This document shows, in pieces, positions 26,414-35,090 of a DNA stretch of 64,000 nt. A program made the translations under genes and the position numbers. Numbering within the stretch: the stretch's first letter is position 1; each line of letters opens with the position of its first letter. A model generated the notes under the pieces. It worked only from the letters and a program-made list of their open reading frames with translations. It ran no database searches and was not told the origin of the DNA. This DNA comes from RHKX01 sp963745755 (GTDB lineage Bacteria; Actinomycetota; Thermoleophilia; Solirubrobacterales; 70-9): NCBI GenBank assembly GCA_963745755.1, contig CAVUYP010000001.1:434001-498000 (forward strand). Reading direction: 5' to 3'.

Positions 26414-26451
26414 GAGGGGGCCGGCGTGAGTCGGCCCCCTCTTTGTTGTTT
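26414..26451 (+). terminator. Intrinsic terminator
   Basis: GAGGGGGCCG (26414-26423) pairs with CGGCCCCCTC (26432-26441) around an 8-base loop and is followed by a T-rich run (CTTTGTTGTTT). The flavin reductase start lies just beyond, at 26461. Confidence 0.85.
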
Positions 26452-26460
26452 GATGGCCCG

Positions 26461-27078
26461 GTGAGCCGGCGCGTCGACTTCGACCCCGACACCCACCCGG
26501 GCGGCCTCTACCGGCTGCTCAACTCGGTCGTCGTCCCGCGGCCGATCGCCTGGGTCTCGACCCGCTCGCCCGACGGCGTCGACAACCTCGCGCCGCACTC
26601 GTTCTTCACGGTCTCCTGCGCCGATCCGGCGATCGTCCAGTTCACCTCGATCGGCCGCAAGGACTCGCTCGCCAACGCGCTGGCGACCGGCGAGTTCGTC
26701 GTCAACCTCGCTCCCGAGTCGCTGTTCGAGCAGATCAACGCGACGGCGACCGACTTCCCCGCCGAGCTCGACGAGTTCGCCGAGGTCGGCCTCGAGCGCG
26801 AGCCGGCCGCCAGGGTCACGCCGCCCCGGGTCGCCGGCTCACCGGTGGCGGTCGAGTGCGTCCTCCACGGCAGCGAGGACTTCGGCAGCTCGGTCGTCGT
26901 CTTCGGCCGCGTCGTCCTGATCAGCATCGCCGCCGAGGTCCTCGTCGACGGCCACCCCGAGATCGAGCTGCTGCGGCCGCTCGCCCGGCTCGGGCGCCGC
27001 CAGTGGAGCACGATCGGCGAGGTCAGGGAGATCGGCCGGATCAGCTACGAGGACTGGGATCGCGGCGGCGAGAGCTGA
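26461..27078 (+). CDS. Flavin reductase-like FMN-binding split-barrel protein
   Basis: 205 residues, starting at GTG 26461. The flavin-reductase-like fold is shown by LLNSVVVPRPIAWVSTRSPD, APHSFFTVSCADPAIVQFTS and the NLAPESL strand. Such proteins bind FMN and reduce flavins or small ligands with NAD(P)H. This longer type (about 200 residues) is common as a stand-alone gene. It follows the terminator of the preceding gene and is convergent with a PRC-barrel gene. Confidence 0.85.
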   Translation: MSRRVDFDPDTHPGGLYRLLNSVVVPRPIAWVSTRSPDGVDNLAPHSFFTVSCADPAIVQFTSIGRKDSLANALATGEFVVNLAPESLFEQINATATDFPAELDEFAEVGLEREPAARVTPPRVAGSPVAVECVLHGSEDFGSSVVVFGRVVLISIAAEVLVDGHPEIELLRPLARLGRRQWSTIGEVREIGRISYEDWDRGGES

Positions 27079-27084
27079 TCGGCG

Positions 27085-27408
27085 CTAGCGGCCGAACAGC
27101 CGGCCGAACAGGCCGCCGCTACGGCCGGGGTTGCCGAGGCCGCGGCTGATCGGCTTGGCGATCTCGGGCAGCTCGGCCGCGGTGATCGAGAGGGTCACGC
27201 CCCGCTCGAACGTACGGGCCACCTCCGGCGCGTCGACGAACCGCAGCGTGCCGTCGCCGTCGACGATCTCGAATCCGTCGAGGATGTGCTCGGCGTAGTT
27301 GTCCTCGACGCGGCGGACCTCGCCGACCGGGACGCCGGCGCTGTCGTAGACGGGCGTTCCGCGCTCGACGGCGGTGTAGTGGATCGGGCTGCCGAAGTCG
27401 CTGCTCAT
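27085..27408 (-). CDS. PRC-barrel-like small protein
   Basis: 107 residues. A single beta-barrel of PRC type is suggested by GTPVYDSAGVPVGEVRRVED and the following ILDGFEIVDGDGTLRFVDAPEV. The C-terminus is Gly/Arg/Phe-rich (SGGLFGRLFGR). PRC-barrel proteins bind partner proteins or RNA. TAACCT lies 8 bases before ATG 27408. Role unknown. Confidence 0.7.
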   Translation of the reverse strand: MSSDFGSPIHYTAVERGTPVYDSAGVPVGEVRRVEDNYAEHILDGFEIVDGDGTLRFVDAPEVARTFERGVTLSITAAELPEIAKPISRGLGNPGRSGGLFGRLFGR

Positions 27409-27465
27409 CGACGGGAAGGTTACGGGGCCGCGGACTCCCGCTCGCGGTCAGCGGCGCCGGCTCGG

Positions 27466-28284
27466 TCAGGCCAGCCCGGCGCAGAAGCTCGCGATCTCGC
27501 GCGAGAGCCGGCCCCCCTGCCAGGCGAGCGGGCTCTCCCCCTCACCCTCGGAGATCAGCGTTGCCGCGGGCAGCGCGTCGGCATAGGCGGCGGCGACCGA
27601 ATGGGGGTGTCCGGGGTCGGCCTCGTCGTTGCTGGCGACGACGAGCGCCGGCAGGTCGAGGGCCTCGAGCTCGGCGAGGCCGTCGAACGGAACCGAGCGC
27701 GGAACCTCGCGGATCGCCTCCGCGACCGCCCCGAGATGGCGGTGGCGCCCGAGCCGGTCGCGGGCGATCCGGACCAGCGTGTCGTGCCAGTCGGGGTCCA
27801 TGCCGATCTCGTAGGCGGCGATGAAGCCGTCGATGCCGTCGCGCTCGAGGCCCTCGGCGAGCCGGTCCCAGTTCGCGAGCGACTCGCCGCCGAGCGGCAC
27901 GCCGATGCTTGCCGGGCCGATCAGGACGACGGCGGCCCAGCGCTCGGGGTCGCGCAGGGCGAGGTTGACGACCGTGTGAGCGCCCATCGAGTTTCCGGCG
28001 AGGACCGGGCGCTCGGCGCCGGCGGCGGCGACCACCGCGTCGAGGTCATCGGCGAGCCGGTCGTATACATAACCACCGGCCGGCCCCGGGTCGCTCTCCC
28101 CGTGTCCGCGGGCGTCGTAGCGGATCAGCTCGTGGCCGGCCCGGGCCAGCGCCCGGGACCCGTGGACGACGAGGTCGCGGTGGGCGGTCAGCCCGTGGGC
28201 GAGCACGATCGGCGGGCCGGAGCCCTCGCGGATTCCGCGGAGGACGACGCCGCCGCTGTCGGCCTCGAGCCCGGTACCGCTCAA
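27466..28284 (-). CDS. Alpha/beta-hydrolase
   Basis: 272 residues. The oxyanion segment IVLAHGLTAHRDLV and nucleophile elbow LAGNSMGAHTVVN (G-x-S-x-G) are clear, with ALVVASNDEADPGHPHSVAAAY providing the likely acid/His region. The start is TTG 28284, which overlaps the TGA of the upstream peroxiredoxin (TTGA); no better start is available without losing the first strand. It is therefore translationally coupled to the peroxiredoxin gene. Substrate unknown. Confidence 0.82.
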   Translation of the reverse strand: MSGTGLEADSGGVVLRGIREGSGPPIVLAHGLTAHRDLVVHGSRALARAGHELIRYDARGHGESDPGPAGGYVYDRLADDLDAVVAAAGAERPVLAGNSMGAHTVVNLALRDPERWAAVVLIGPASIGVPLGGESLANWDRLAEGLERDGIDGFIAAYEIGMDPDWHDTLVRIARDRLGRHRHLGAVAEAIREVPRSVPFDGLAELEALDLPALVVASNDEADPGHPHSVAAAYADALPAATLISEGEGESPLAWQGGRLSREIASFCAGLA

Positions 28285-28742
28285 GCGGCGCGCGCCCGCT
28301 CGAGCGCGGAGCGCAGGTCGTCGGCGTCCTCGAAGCCGAGCCCGACGAGAGCGACCTTGCGATAGCGGACGATGCCGTCGGGATCGACGACGAAGATCGC
28401 CCGGCGCACGAACCCCCCCGGGCCGAGGACTCCGTAGGCGGCGGCCACCGACTTGTCGACGTCGGCCGCCAGCGGCACCGTCAGGCCATGCTCGGCGATG
28501 AAGCTCTCGTGCGAGTCGACGTCCTGCGGTGAGATGCCGACGACGTCGGCATCGAGCCCGTCGATCTGCTCGCGCCCGTCGCGGTAGTTGCAGAACTGCT
28601 TCGTGCAGGTCGGCGTGAAATCGCCGGGGTAGAAGGCGAGAACGACCCATCGCCCGTGGCGGGCGGCGAGGTCGAACTCGCCCTCGCCGGTCCAGGGAAG
28701 CGTGAAGCCGGGTGCGGAGTCGCCCTGCTTCGGCTTCGCCAC
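28281..28742 (-). CDS. Bcp/AhpC-type peroxiredoxin
   Basis: 153-residue thiol peroxidase. The peroxidatic Cys46 lies in GDFTPTCTKQFC, with Cys51 five residues later as resolving Cys, the Bcp/PrxQ arrangement. It reduces hydroperoxides with thioredoxin-type donors. The start is GTG 28742, one base past the stop of the upstream cyclophilin gene; it is coupled downstream to an alpha/beta-hydrolase. Confidence 0.92.
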   Translation of the reverse strand: MAKPKQGDSAPGFTLPWTGEGEFDLAARHGRWVVLAFYPGDFTPTCTKQFCNYRDGREQIDGLDADVVGISPQDVDSHESFIAEHGLTVPLAADVDKSVAAAYGVLGPGGFVRRAIFVVDPDGIVRYRKVALVGLGFEDADDLRSALERARAA

Positions 28743-28743
28743 C

Positions 28744-29421
28744 TCAGCCCTCCGGGGTCGCCGAGACGATCACGACCGTCTCGGTCGGCGGGCCGTCGGC
28801 GCCGGGGGTGCCGAGGGCGTCGATCGCCTCGACCGTGTCCATCCCGGCGGTCACCTCGCCGACCAGCGCGTAGTCGGGCGGCAGGCCCGCGTCGGCGCCG
28901 GTGACGACGTAGAACTGGCTGCCGGAACGGCCCGGCGGCTCGACCTGGCTCTTCGCCATCGCGACGATCCCCTTCGTGTAGGCGAGGTCGGACGGCGGCT
29001 TCTCGTCGACGTGGTAGCCGGGCCCGCCGGTGCCCGCCTTCTGCGGGTCGGAGCCGAGCGGATCGCCGCCCTGGATCACGAACCCGGGAACGACCCGATG
29101 GAAGATGGTGTCGTCGTAGAAGCCCTTCTCGGCGAGGTACTGAAACGACGCGGCCGTCTTCGGCGCCCGGTCGTCGAAGCTGACCGTGAAGCTGCCGCAA
29201 CTCGTGTCGAAGACGACGCCGGCGGCGGTCGGCGCGTCGGCCTTCGGCGCCGGCAGCTTCGCGTCCTGCTTCGGTGGTGGCGTGTCGACGCTCTCGCAGG
29301 GGCTCGCGCCGGTCGTCGCGCCGGCCTCGGTGGCGGCGGATTCGTCGCCGCCGCCGCAGGCGGCGAGCAGCGCTCCGCAGGCGAGGACGAGGGCGAAGAC
29401 GAGCGGAATCCGTTTCGGCAC
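28744..29421 (-). CDS. Cyclophilin-type peptidyl-prolyl isomerase, lipoprotein
   Basis: 225 residues. The signal peptide ends in a lipobox (GALLAACGGG), so it is expected to be anchored outside the membrane. The cyclophilin domain covers about residue 65 to the end, with FHRVVPGFVIQGGDP, GRSGSQFYVVTG and the ALVGEVTAGMD strand. It would assist folding of exported proteins. GTG 29421 is preceded by TAGGCT 7 bases upstream, suggesting leaderless transcription of the cyclophilin-peroxiredoxin-hydrolase operon. Confidence 0.9.
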   Translation of the reverse strand: MPKRIPLVFALVLACGALLAACGGGDESAATEAGATTGASPCESVDTPPPKQDAKLPAPKADAPTAAGVVFDTSCGSFTVSFDDRAPKTAASFQYLAEKGFYDDTIFHRVVPGFVIQGGDPLGSDPQKAGTGGPGYHVDEKPPSDLAYTKGIVAMAKSQVEPPGRSGSQFYVVTGADAGLPPDYALVGEVTAGMDTVEAIDALGTPGADGPPTETVVIVSATPEG

Positions 29422-29455
29422 GCGCGGCAGCCTAACGGGTTGCGATCATGGCACC

Positions 29456-30121
29456 GTGGCGATCCCACCGCAGAGCAGCGACGCCGAAGCCGGGCCCTCG
29501 GCTCGCGCCAAGCTGATCGGTCGCGCCCTCAACGCGACCGTCGCTCACGCCCCCTGGCTGTGGCCGGTCCTGAAGCGCCCGATGACCACCTACTTCGACG
29601 ACCGTGCGACCACCTGGGACGAGCGCACCGGGGCGCCCGGCGCCGATCATCTCGCGCCGCTCGCCGTTGCGGTCACGAAGATCGACCGCCGCCCCGAGCG
29701 GGCGCTCGACGTCGGCACCGGCACCGGCGTCGCGGCCCTGTTCGTCGCCCGTGAGTTCCCGCACGCCTCGGTGCGCGGCGTCGACGTCTCCGAGGAGATG
29801 ATCCGCCGCGCCAAGGCCAAGGTCGGACTCGACCCGGAGGGACGCGTCGCCTTCCGGGTCGCCGACTCCTCCTCCCTCCCCTGGGACGACGGTGACTTCG
29901 ACCTGGTCACGCTGCTCAACACGCCGCCGTTCTTCGCCGAGATCTCTCGGGTCCTGCGCCACAGCGGCCACGTCATCGTCGCCGCCAGCTCCGGCGAGCG
30001 AACTCCCTTCTATACGCCCGACTCGGTGCTCGACCGCGGCTTCTCGCGGCATGGGATGACGACCGTCAAGACCGGGCGGATCGGCCGCGGCTCCTACTAC
30101 GTGGCCCGCAAGGGGGACTGA
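29456..30121 (+). CDS. Class I SAM-dependent methyltransferase
   Basis: 221 residues. Motif I is ALDVGTGTGVAALFVA, motif II/III region is VRGVDVSEEMIRRAKAKV, and the later LVTLLNTPPFF and LRHSGHVIVAAS strands fit the Methyltransf_11 group. GTG 29456 is the first possible start. The N-terminal segment before the Rossmann core resembles lipid- or quinone-methylating enzymes only in general layout. Its stop is 4 bases before the lipid kinase start, so it opens the murT/gatD operon. Confidence 0.85.
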   Translation: MAIPPQSSDAEAGPSARAKLIGRALNATVAHAPWLWPVLKRPMTTYFDDRATTWDERTGAPGADHLAPLAVAVTKIDRRPERALDVGTGTGVAALFVAREFPHASVRGVDVSEEMIRRAKAKVGLDPEGRVAFRVADSSSLPWDDGDFDLVTLLNTPPFFAEISRVLRHSGHVIVAASSGERTPFYTPDSVLDRGFSRHGMTTVKTGRIGRGSYYVARKGD

Positions 30122-30124
30122 GCG

Positions 30125-31021
30125 CTGCCCGATCCGCCCGCAGCTGCGGTCTACTGCCTGCTCGTCAACCCCGCCGCTGGGTCGGGCCGGGCGCTGAAGC
30201 GCCTGCCGGCGATCCGCGCCGAGCTCGACCGCCGCGGGATGCACCACCAGGTGGTGATGACGGACGGGATCGAGCACGGATGCCAGCAGGCTCGCGCCGC
30301 CGCCGGCCGCGGCGAGGTCCCCGTCGTCGTCAGCGGCGACGGGTTGATCGGCAAGGTCGGCGGCGCCCTGGCCGGGACCGGCACGCCGCTCGGCGTCATC
30401 CCCGGCGGACGCGGCAACGACCTGGCCCGGGTCGTCGGCATCCCGACCGAGCCCGCCGCCGCGGTCGCGGTCCTCGCCGCCGGGCACCGGCGCCGGATCG
30501 ACGTCGGCGAGGCCAACGGTGAGCGGTTCCTCTGCATCGCCAGCTGCGGGTTCGACTCCGACGCGAATCGGATCGCCAACGAGACGAAGATCGTCGGCGG
30601 CGCCCTCGTCTACGCGTATGCGGCGATCAAGGCGCTCTGGCAGTGGCGCCCGGCCCGGTTTACGGTCACCGTCGACGGCGCCGCCTCGACGGTGCGCGGG
30701 TACTCGGTGGTCGTCGCCAACTCGCAGGCGTACGGCGGCGGCATGTTCGTCGCCCCCCAGGCCCGCCTCGACGACGGCGAGCTCGACGTCGTGATCACCG
30801 GCGACGTCCCGAAGTGGCGCTTTCTGACCGGGCTCCCGCAGGTCTTCAAGGGCGAGCACATCGACCGCGACGAAGTCACGACTCTGCGCGGCCGCGTCGT
30901 CGATGTCGACGCCGACCGGCACTTCGACGTCTACGCCGACGGCGACCGGCTGACCGAGCTGCCGATGCGCGTCGCCCTGCTCGATGGCGCCCTCGAGCTG
31001 ATCGCGCCCGAGGCGACGTGA
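30125..31021 (+). CDS. Diacylglycerol/lipid kinase family protein (CTG start)
   Basis: 298 residues of the DAGK catalytic family. NPAAGSGRAL (residues about 15-24) is the N-terminal nucleotide loop. The GGDGT motif reads SGDGLIG, a departure in two positions. IPGGRGNDLARVVGIP and the C-terminal half (CGFDSDANRIANE, QAYGGGMFVAPQARLDDGEL) are standard. No ATG, GTG or TTG lies between the previous stop and residue 39; CTG 30125, preceded by AAGGGGG about 8 bases upstream, is the only start that keeps the nucleotide loop. The lipid substrate is unknown. It overlaps murT by GTGA. Confidence 0.82.
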   Translation: MPDPPAAAVYCLLVNPAAGSGRALKRLPAIRAELDRRGMHHQVVMTDGIEHGCQQARAAAGRGEVPVVVSGDGLIGKVGGALAGTGTPLGVIPGGRGNDLARVVGIPTEPAAAVAVLAAGHRRRIDVGEANGERFLCIASCGFDSDANRIANETKIVGGALVYAYAAIKALWQWRPARFTVTVDGAASTVRGYSVVVANSQAYGGGMFVAPQARLDDGELDVVITGDVPKWRFLTGLPQVFKGEHIDRDEVTTLRGRVVDVDADRHFDVYADGDRLTELPMRVALLDGALELIAPEAT

Positions 31022-32418
31022 GCGGCGCCGGCGGGGGCGGCGGGCTGTTCGCCGCCAAGGTCGCGGCGGCTCGTGCGATCGGGGTGCTCAGCCGGCGCAG
31101 CGGCCGCGGCGGCGGCACCACGCTGCCGGGCCGGGTTCTGCTGCGCACGGCTCCCGACGCGATCCGCCGCCTCGGCTCCCGCCTGAGCGGTCCGCGGACG
31201 GTTCTCAGCGCCACCAACGGCAAGACGACCACCGCCGGGATGCTCGCCTCCGCCCTGCACGCGGCGGGGCGCGATCCCGTCCACAACCGGGCCGGGTCGA
31301 ACATGGCCTGGGGGGTCGCGACCGCGCTGATCGAGGGCGACGGCGACGAGGGCCTGTTCGAGGTCGACGAGGCATGGCTGCCTCGCGTCGTCGACGAGCT
31401 CTCGCCGACGCTGCTCGTGCTCGGGAACCTGTTCCGCGACCAGCTCGACCGCTACGGCGAGCTCGAGCGGCTCGCCGACGAGTGGGCGGAGATGATCGCC
31501 CGCCGCGAGGGCCGGACCGGCCTGGTGCTGAACGCCGACGATCCGCTGATCGCCGACCTCGGGCGTGATCGCGACCTGCGGCGTCGCGAGGGCGTCACCT
31601 TCTTCGGGATCGAGGATCCCGACCAGGCCGTCGCCGAGCTCCAGCACGCCTTCGACGCCAAGCACTGCCGCCGCTGTGGGGCGCCGTACCGCTACGAGCG
31701 GGCGTTCGTCGGCCACCTCGGCCATTACAGCTGCCCCAACTGTGGCGCCGACCGCCCGGCGCCGGACGTCTACGCGACCGACATCGAGCTGCGCGGGATC
31801 ACCGGCTCGCGGTTCCGGGTCCACGCCCCCGGCGGCGATCTCGAGATCGAGCTGCCGCTCCCCGGCCTCTACAACGTCTACAACGCGCTGGCGGCGATCG
31901 CGGCCGCCGGCCGGCTCGGGGTCGGCCGCGATCGGATCCGCGCCGGTCTCGGCTCCGTGCAGGCGGCGTTCGGCCGGGTCGAGACGATCGCCGTCGACGA
32001 TCGCTCGCTGTCGATCCTGCTGATCAAGAACCCGGCCGGCGCCAACGAGGTGCTGCGCACCCTGAAGCTCGAGGCGGAGCGGACCGGCGAGGCGCTCGAT
32101 CTCTGGATCGCCCTCAACGACCGGATCGCCGACGGCCGCGACGTCTCCTGGATCTGGGACGCCGACTTCGAGCTGCTCGCCGGATCGGCTCGGCGGATCC
32201 ACTGCGCCGGCACCCGCGCCGCCGAGATCGCCCTGCGGCTCAAGTACGCGGGCTGGCCGACCGACCGGATCGAGGTCGTGCCCGGGATCGGCGATTCGCT
32301 CGACCGGGCGCTGGCGGCGTCGGGCGGGCGGCTGTTCGCGCTGCCGACCTACACCGCCCTGATCGAGCTTCGCACGCTGCTGTCGCGCCGCGGCCTCGCG
32401 ACGGAGTTCTGGCGATGA
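31018..32418 (+). CDS. murT: Lipid II isoglutaminyl synthase, Mur-ligase subunit MurT
   Basis: 466 residues. MurT activates the D-Glu of lipid II with ATP so that GatD can amidate it. The Mur ligase ATP loop is SATNGKTTTAGMLA, the central domain has LVLGNLFRDQLDRYGELE, and a family-specific four-Cys zinc ribbon is inserted (CRRCGAPY and CPNCGAD near 31670-31745). The C-terminal DUF1727 region follows with LIKNPAGANEVLRTL. The start GTG 31018 overlaps the preceding stop (GTGA). Its partner gatD is not adjacent: a methyltransferase gene lies between them. Confidence 0.95.
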   Translation: MSGAGGGGGLFAAKVAAARAIGVLSRRSGRGGGTTLPGRVLLRTAPDAIRRLGSRLSGPRTVLSATNGKTTTAGMLASALHAAGRDPVHNRAGSNMAWGVATALIEGDGDEGLFEVDEAWLPRVVDELSPTLLVLGNLFRDQLDRYGELERLADEWAEMIARREGRTGLVLNADDPLIADLGRDRDLRRREGVTFFGIEDPDQAVAELQHAFDAKHCRRCGAPYRYERAFVGHLGHYSCPNCGADRPAPDVYATDIELRGITGSRFRVHAPGGDLEIELPLPGLYNVYNALAAIAAAGRLGVGRDRIRAGLGSVQAAFGRVETIAVDDRSLSILLIKNPAGANEVLRTLKLEAERTGEALDLWIALNDRIADGRDVSWIWDADFELLAGSARRIHCAGTRAAEIALRLKYAGWPTDRIEVVPGIGDSLDRALAASGGRLFALPTYTALIELRTLLSRRGLATEFWR

Positions 32419-33176
32419 GGGCACCGCCACGATCGGAGCCGGGGCTGGGCGGTGATCCGGTCGCCTGGCACGACGCCGAGAACGGCGCCTTCGTGGCCGA
32501 CCTGGCCCTCTGGGAGCGGCTCGCCGCCGAGCACCCCGGCGGGGTCGCCGACCTCGGCGCCGGCAGCGGCCGGGTCGCCCTGCAACTCGCCGCCGCCGGT
32601 CACCGCGTCACCGCCGTCGACACCGACCCGCTGCTGCTCGGCGCCCTCGCCGACCGCGCGGCCGAGCGCGGCGTCACGATCGAGACCGCCTGCTGCGACG
32701 TCCGTTCGCTCGACCTGCCCCGCCGCTATCCGCTGATCGTCGCGCCGATGCAGCTGCTCCACATCGTCGGCGGCGAAGCGGGGCGCCGCCGAGCGCTCGC
32801 GGCGGTCGCCGCCCACCTGGCGCCCGGGGGACGATTCTGCGCGGTCGTCCTCGAGGAGCCGCTGCCGCTCGGCAGTGGACGGCCCGAGCCCGTCCCCGAC
32901 GTCCGCGAGGTCGGTGGCTGGCTCCATTCGAGCCTGCCGACCGAGATCCGGATCGACGAGGACGCGATCACGATGCGCCGCCTGCGCCAGCTCGTCGCGC
33001 CGGATGGCACGCTCGACGAGGAGCCGCACACGATCCATCTCGACCGCTTCTCGCTGGCGGCGCTCGATCGCGATGCCGAGGCCGCCGGGCTCTGGATCGT
33101 CGGTTGCGAGCGCCTGCCGAGCACGATCGAGTACGAGGACTCGCTCGCCGTCTTGATGGAGGTCCGCGATGTCTGA
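32415..33176 (+). CDS. Class I SAM methyltransferase between murT and gatD
   Basis: 253 residues. Motif I is VADLGAGSGRVALQLA, followed by VTAVDTDPLLLGAL and the PLIVAPMQLLHIVGGE strand; the N-terminal WHDAENGAFVADLALWERL is typical of the Methyltransf_25 type. Overlaps on both sides (ATGA with murT; 8 bases with gatD) imply tight co-expression with lipid II amidation. Substrate is unknown; a wall precursor or isoprenoid lipid is possible but is inference only. Confidence 0.85.
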   Translation: MRAPPRSEPGLGGDPVAWHDAENGAFVADLALWERLAAEHPGGVADLGAGSGRVALQLAAAGHRVTAVDTDPLLLGALADRAAERGVTIETACCDVRSLDLPRRYPLIVAPMQLLHIVGGEAGRRRALAAVAAHLAPGGRFCAVVLEEPLPLGSGRPEPVPDVREVGGWLHSSLPTEIRIDEDAITMRRLRQLVAPDGTLDEEPHTIHLDRFSLAALDRDAEAAGLWIVGCERLPSTIEYEDSLAVLMEVRDV

Positions 33177-33909
33177 GCTGCGCATGCTCGCCCTCTATCC
33201 CGAGCAGATGAACATCTACGCCGACCGCGGCAACGTCCTCTTCCTCCAGCACCGCTGCGAATGGCGCGGAATCGGCTTCGCCTACGCCGCGGCCGGGATC
33301 GGCGAGCCGTTCGACCCCGGCGCCCACGACCTGATCTACATCGGCGGCGGCCAGGACCGCGACCAGCGCATGGTCGCCGCCGATCTGATCGCCGGCAAGC
33401 GCGACGCCTTCGCGGAGGCCGTCGCCGGCGGCGTCGCCGGTCTCGCCGTCTGCGGCGGCTACCAGCTGCTCGGCTCCTCTTACCAGCTCGGCGAGGAGCG
33501 GATCGAGGGTCTCGGGGTCGCAGCCCTGCATACGGTCCGCGAGCCGGGGCCGCGGCTGATCGGCAACGTCGCGATCGAAGTCGACCTCGGGGCCGGACCC
33601 CGGGTGCTCGCCGGGTTCGAGAATCACGGGGGCCGGACCTACATCGATGCCGGCGGCGAGCCGCTCGGCCGCGTCCTGCACGGCCACGGCAACAACGGCA
33701 GCGACGGCCTCGAGGGGATCGTCCGCAACAACCTGATCGGCACCTATCTGCACGGTCCGCTGCTGCCGAAGAACGCCTGGCTGGCCGACGAGCTGATCGC
33801 CCGCGCGATCGAGCACCGCGAGGGCGCAAGGCCGGAGCTCGCGCCCCTCGACGACCGCTTCGAGGACGCCGCCCACGCCGACGCCCTGGCGGCGGCAGCG
33901 GCCGGCTAG
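33169..33909 (+). CDS. gatD: Lipid II isoglutaminyl synthase, glutamine amidotransferase subunit GatD
   Basis: 246 residues, a class I glutamine amidotransferase of the CobB/CobQ-like kind. Nucleophile Cys95 is in LAVCGGYQLLG and catalytic His195 in GTYLHGPLLPKN, matching GatD. N-terminal LYPEQMNIYADRGN is a GatD hallmark. It supplies ammonia to MurT to convert D-isoglutamate to D-isoglutamine in lipid II. The start lies within the end of the methyltransferase gene. Its TAG shares the palindrome CTAG (33906-33909) with the convergent acyltransferase stop. Confidence 0.95.
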   Translation: MSELRMLALYPEQMNIYADRGNVLFLQHRCEWRGIGFAYAAAGIGEPFDPGAHDLIYIGGGQDRDQRMVAADLIAGKRDAFAEAVAGGVAGLAVCGGYQLLGSSYQLGEERIEGLGVAALHTVREPGPRLIGNVAIEVDLGAGPRVLAGFENHGGRTYIDAGGEPLGRVLHGHGNNGSDGLEGIVRNNLIGTYLHGPLLPKNAWLADELIARAIEHREGARPELAPLDDRFEDAAHADALAAAAAG

Positions 33910-35090
33910 CGGCGCCGGAGCGGGAACCGGAACGGCCTCATCAGCGGCCGTTCGATCAGGTAGTAGCTCGCCGCGGCGACGACGGTCGTGATCGCCACCG
34001 TGCCGATCAGCGTCACCCAGAATCCGGCGCCGATCGCACCGCTCCCGAGGTTGTAGGCGATCGTCACGTGCCAGAGGAAGATTCCGAAGGCGATCGAGCC
34101 GAACCAGGAGACGAGCGGCAGGCCGAGCAGCCGGTGCGGAAGCCCGATCGTGCCGCGGTCGAAGACGACGGGGATCATGATCAGCCCGGCGATCAGCGCG
34201 AATCCGAAGTAGGAGGCGAGGAACTCGGCGTCGGTCTCGCGGGCGACGATGTAGGGCTCAGCGGGCAGGGTCAGGACCAGCAGCAGCCAGATCGCCGCGG
34301 CGCCCGCCCAGCACAGGGTCGGCCGCTCGGCAAGCGCCGAGAGGGGGTGGCGGCGCTTGCCGCCGGCGACCGCGACGGAGACGACCGCCAGCGCCAGCCC
34401 GAGGCCGATCCAGATCATGTTGCCGAGGAAGCTGAACCGGAACCAGGTGTCGAGCCGGAGGTCGAACGGGGCGACGCTGAACACGGCCGAGGCGATGCCG
34501 AGCGCGGCGAGCAGGCCGAGCTCGATCGTCACCCATTGACGGGTGCTGCGACCGCGGGCGATCCGGCCGGTCAGCCAGGCATAGAACGGCAGGGCCAGGT
34601 AGAAGCTGATCTCGGCGGTCAGGCTCCAGGTCTGCGGCAGGCCGCACCTGAACACGAAGCCGTTGCACTCCGGGTTCGTGAACGGATCGTCGAGGTTGCC
34701 GGCGAGCGAGTAGAAGCCGAGCCAGTCGGATCCGAAGACGCCGAGCAGGCCCGGGAAGATCGCCAGCACGGTCAGCGCCACCCAGTAGGCCGGATAGACG
34801 CGGAGGCCGCGGCGGATCGCGTAGCCGCGCACGGTCGGCGGCCGGGCGCCGCCGGTCCGGTGGGCGATCATCGGCCGGTAGAGCAGGAACGCCGAGAGCA
34901 CGAAGAAGACGGCGAAGGCGACGTCGAGGCGGATGATGCCGCGATCGAGCAGGCTGCCGGTCAGCGGTAGCGTGAAGATCGCCACGTGGATGACGATCAC
35001 CGCGGCGGCGGAGATCCCGCGCAGCCCGTCGGACAGCTCGAAGCGGGGATGTCGCGGCGGTGCCGCCGGCCCCCCCGGCGCCGCGCTCAA
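33906..35090 (-). CDS. Acyltransferase 3 family membrane protein (OafA-like)
   Basis: 394 residues with about ten membrane helices. The family signature is ELSDGLRGISAAAVIVIHVA near the N-terminus, with catalytic-type His, and FFVLSAFLLYRP follows. QTWSLTAEISFYLALP in the middle is also characteristic. The TTG at 35090 overlaps the TGA of the upstream gene (TTGA) and is preferred over a TTG at 35123. Such enzymes O-acylate polysaccharides, glycolipids or peptidoglycan at the membrane; coupling to a GT39-type gene suggests a shared cell-envelope glycan. Confidence 0.87.
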   Translation of the reverse strand: MSAAPGGPAAPPRHPRFELSDGLRGISAAAVIVIHVAIFTLPLTGSLLDRGIIRLDVAFAVFFVLSAFLLYRPMIAHRTGGARPPTVRGYAIRRGLRVYPAYWVALTVLAIFPGLLGVFGSDWLGFYSLAGNLDDPFTNPECNGFVFRCGLPQTWSLTAEISFYLALPFYAWLTGRIARGRSTRQWVTIELGLLAALGIASAVFSVAPFDLRLDTWFRFSFLGNMIWIGLGLALAVVSVAVAGGKRRHPLSALAERPTLCWAGAAAIWLLLVLTLPAEPYIVARETDAEFLASYFGFALIAGLIMIPVVFDRGTIGLPHRLLGLPLVSWFGSIAFGIFLWHVTIAYNLGSGAIGAGFWVTLIGTVAITTVVAAASYYLIERPLMRPFRFPLRRR

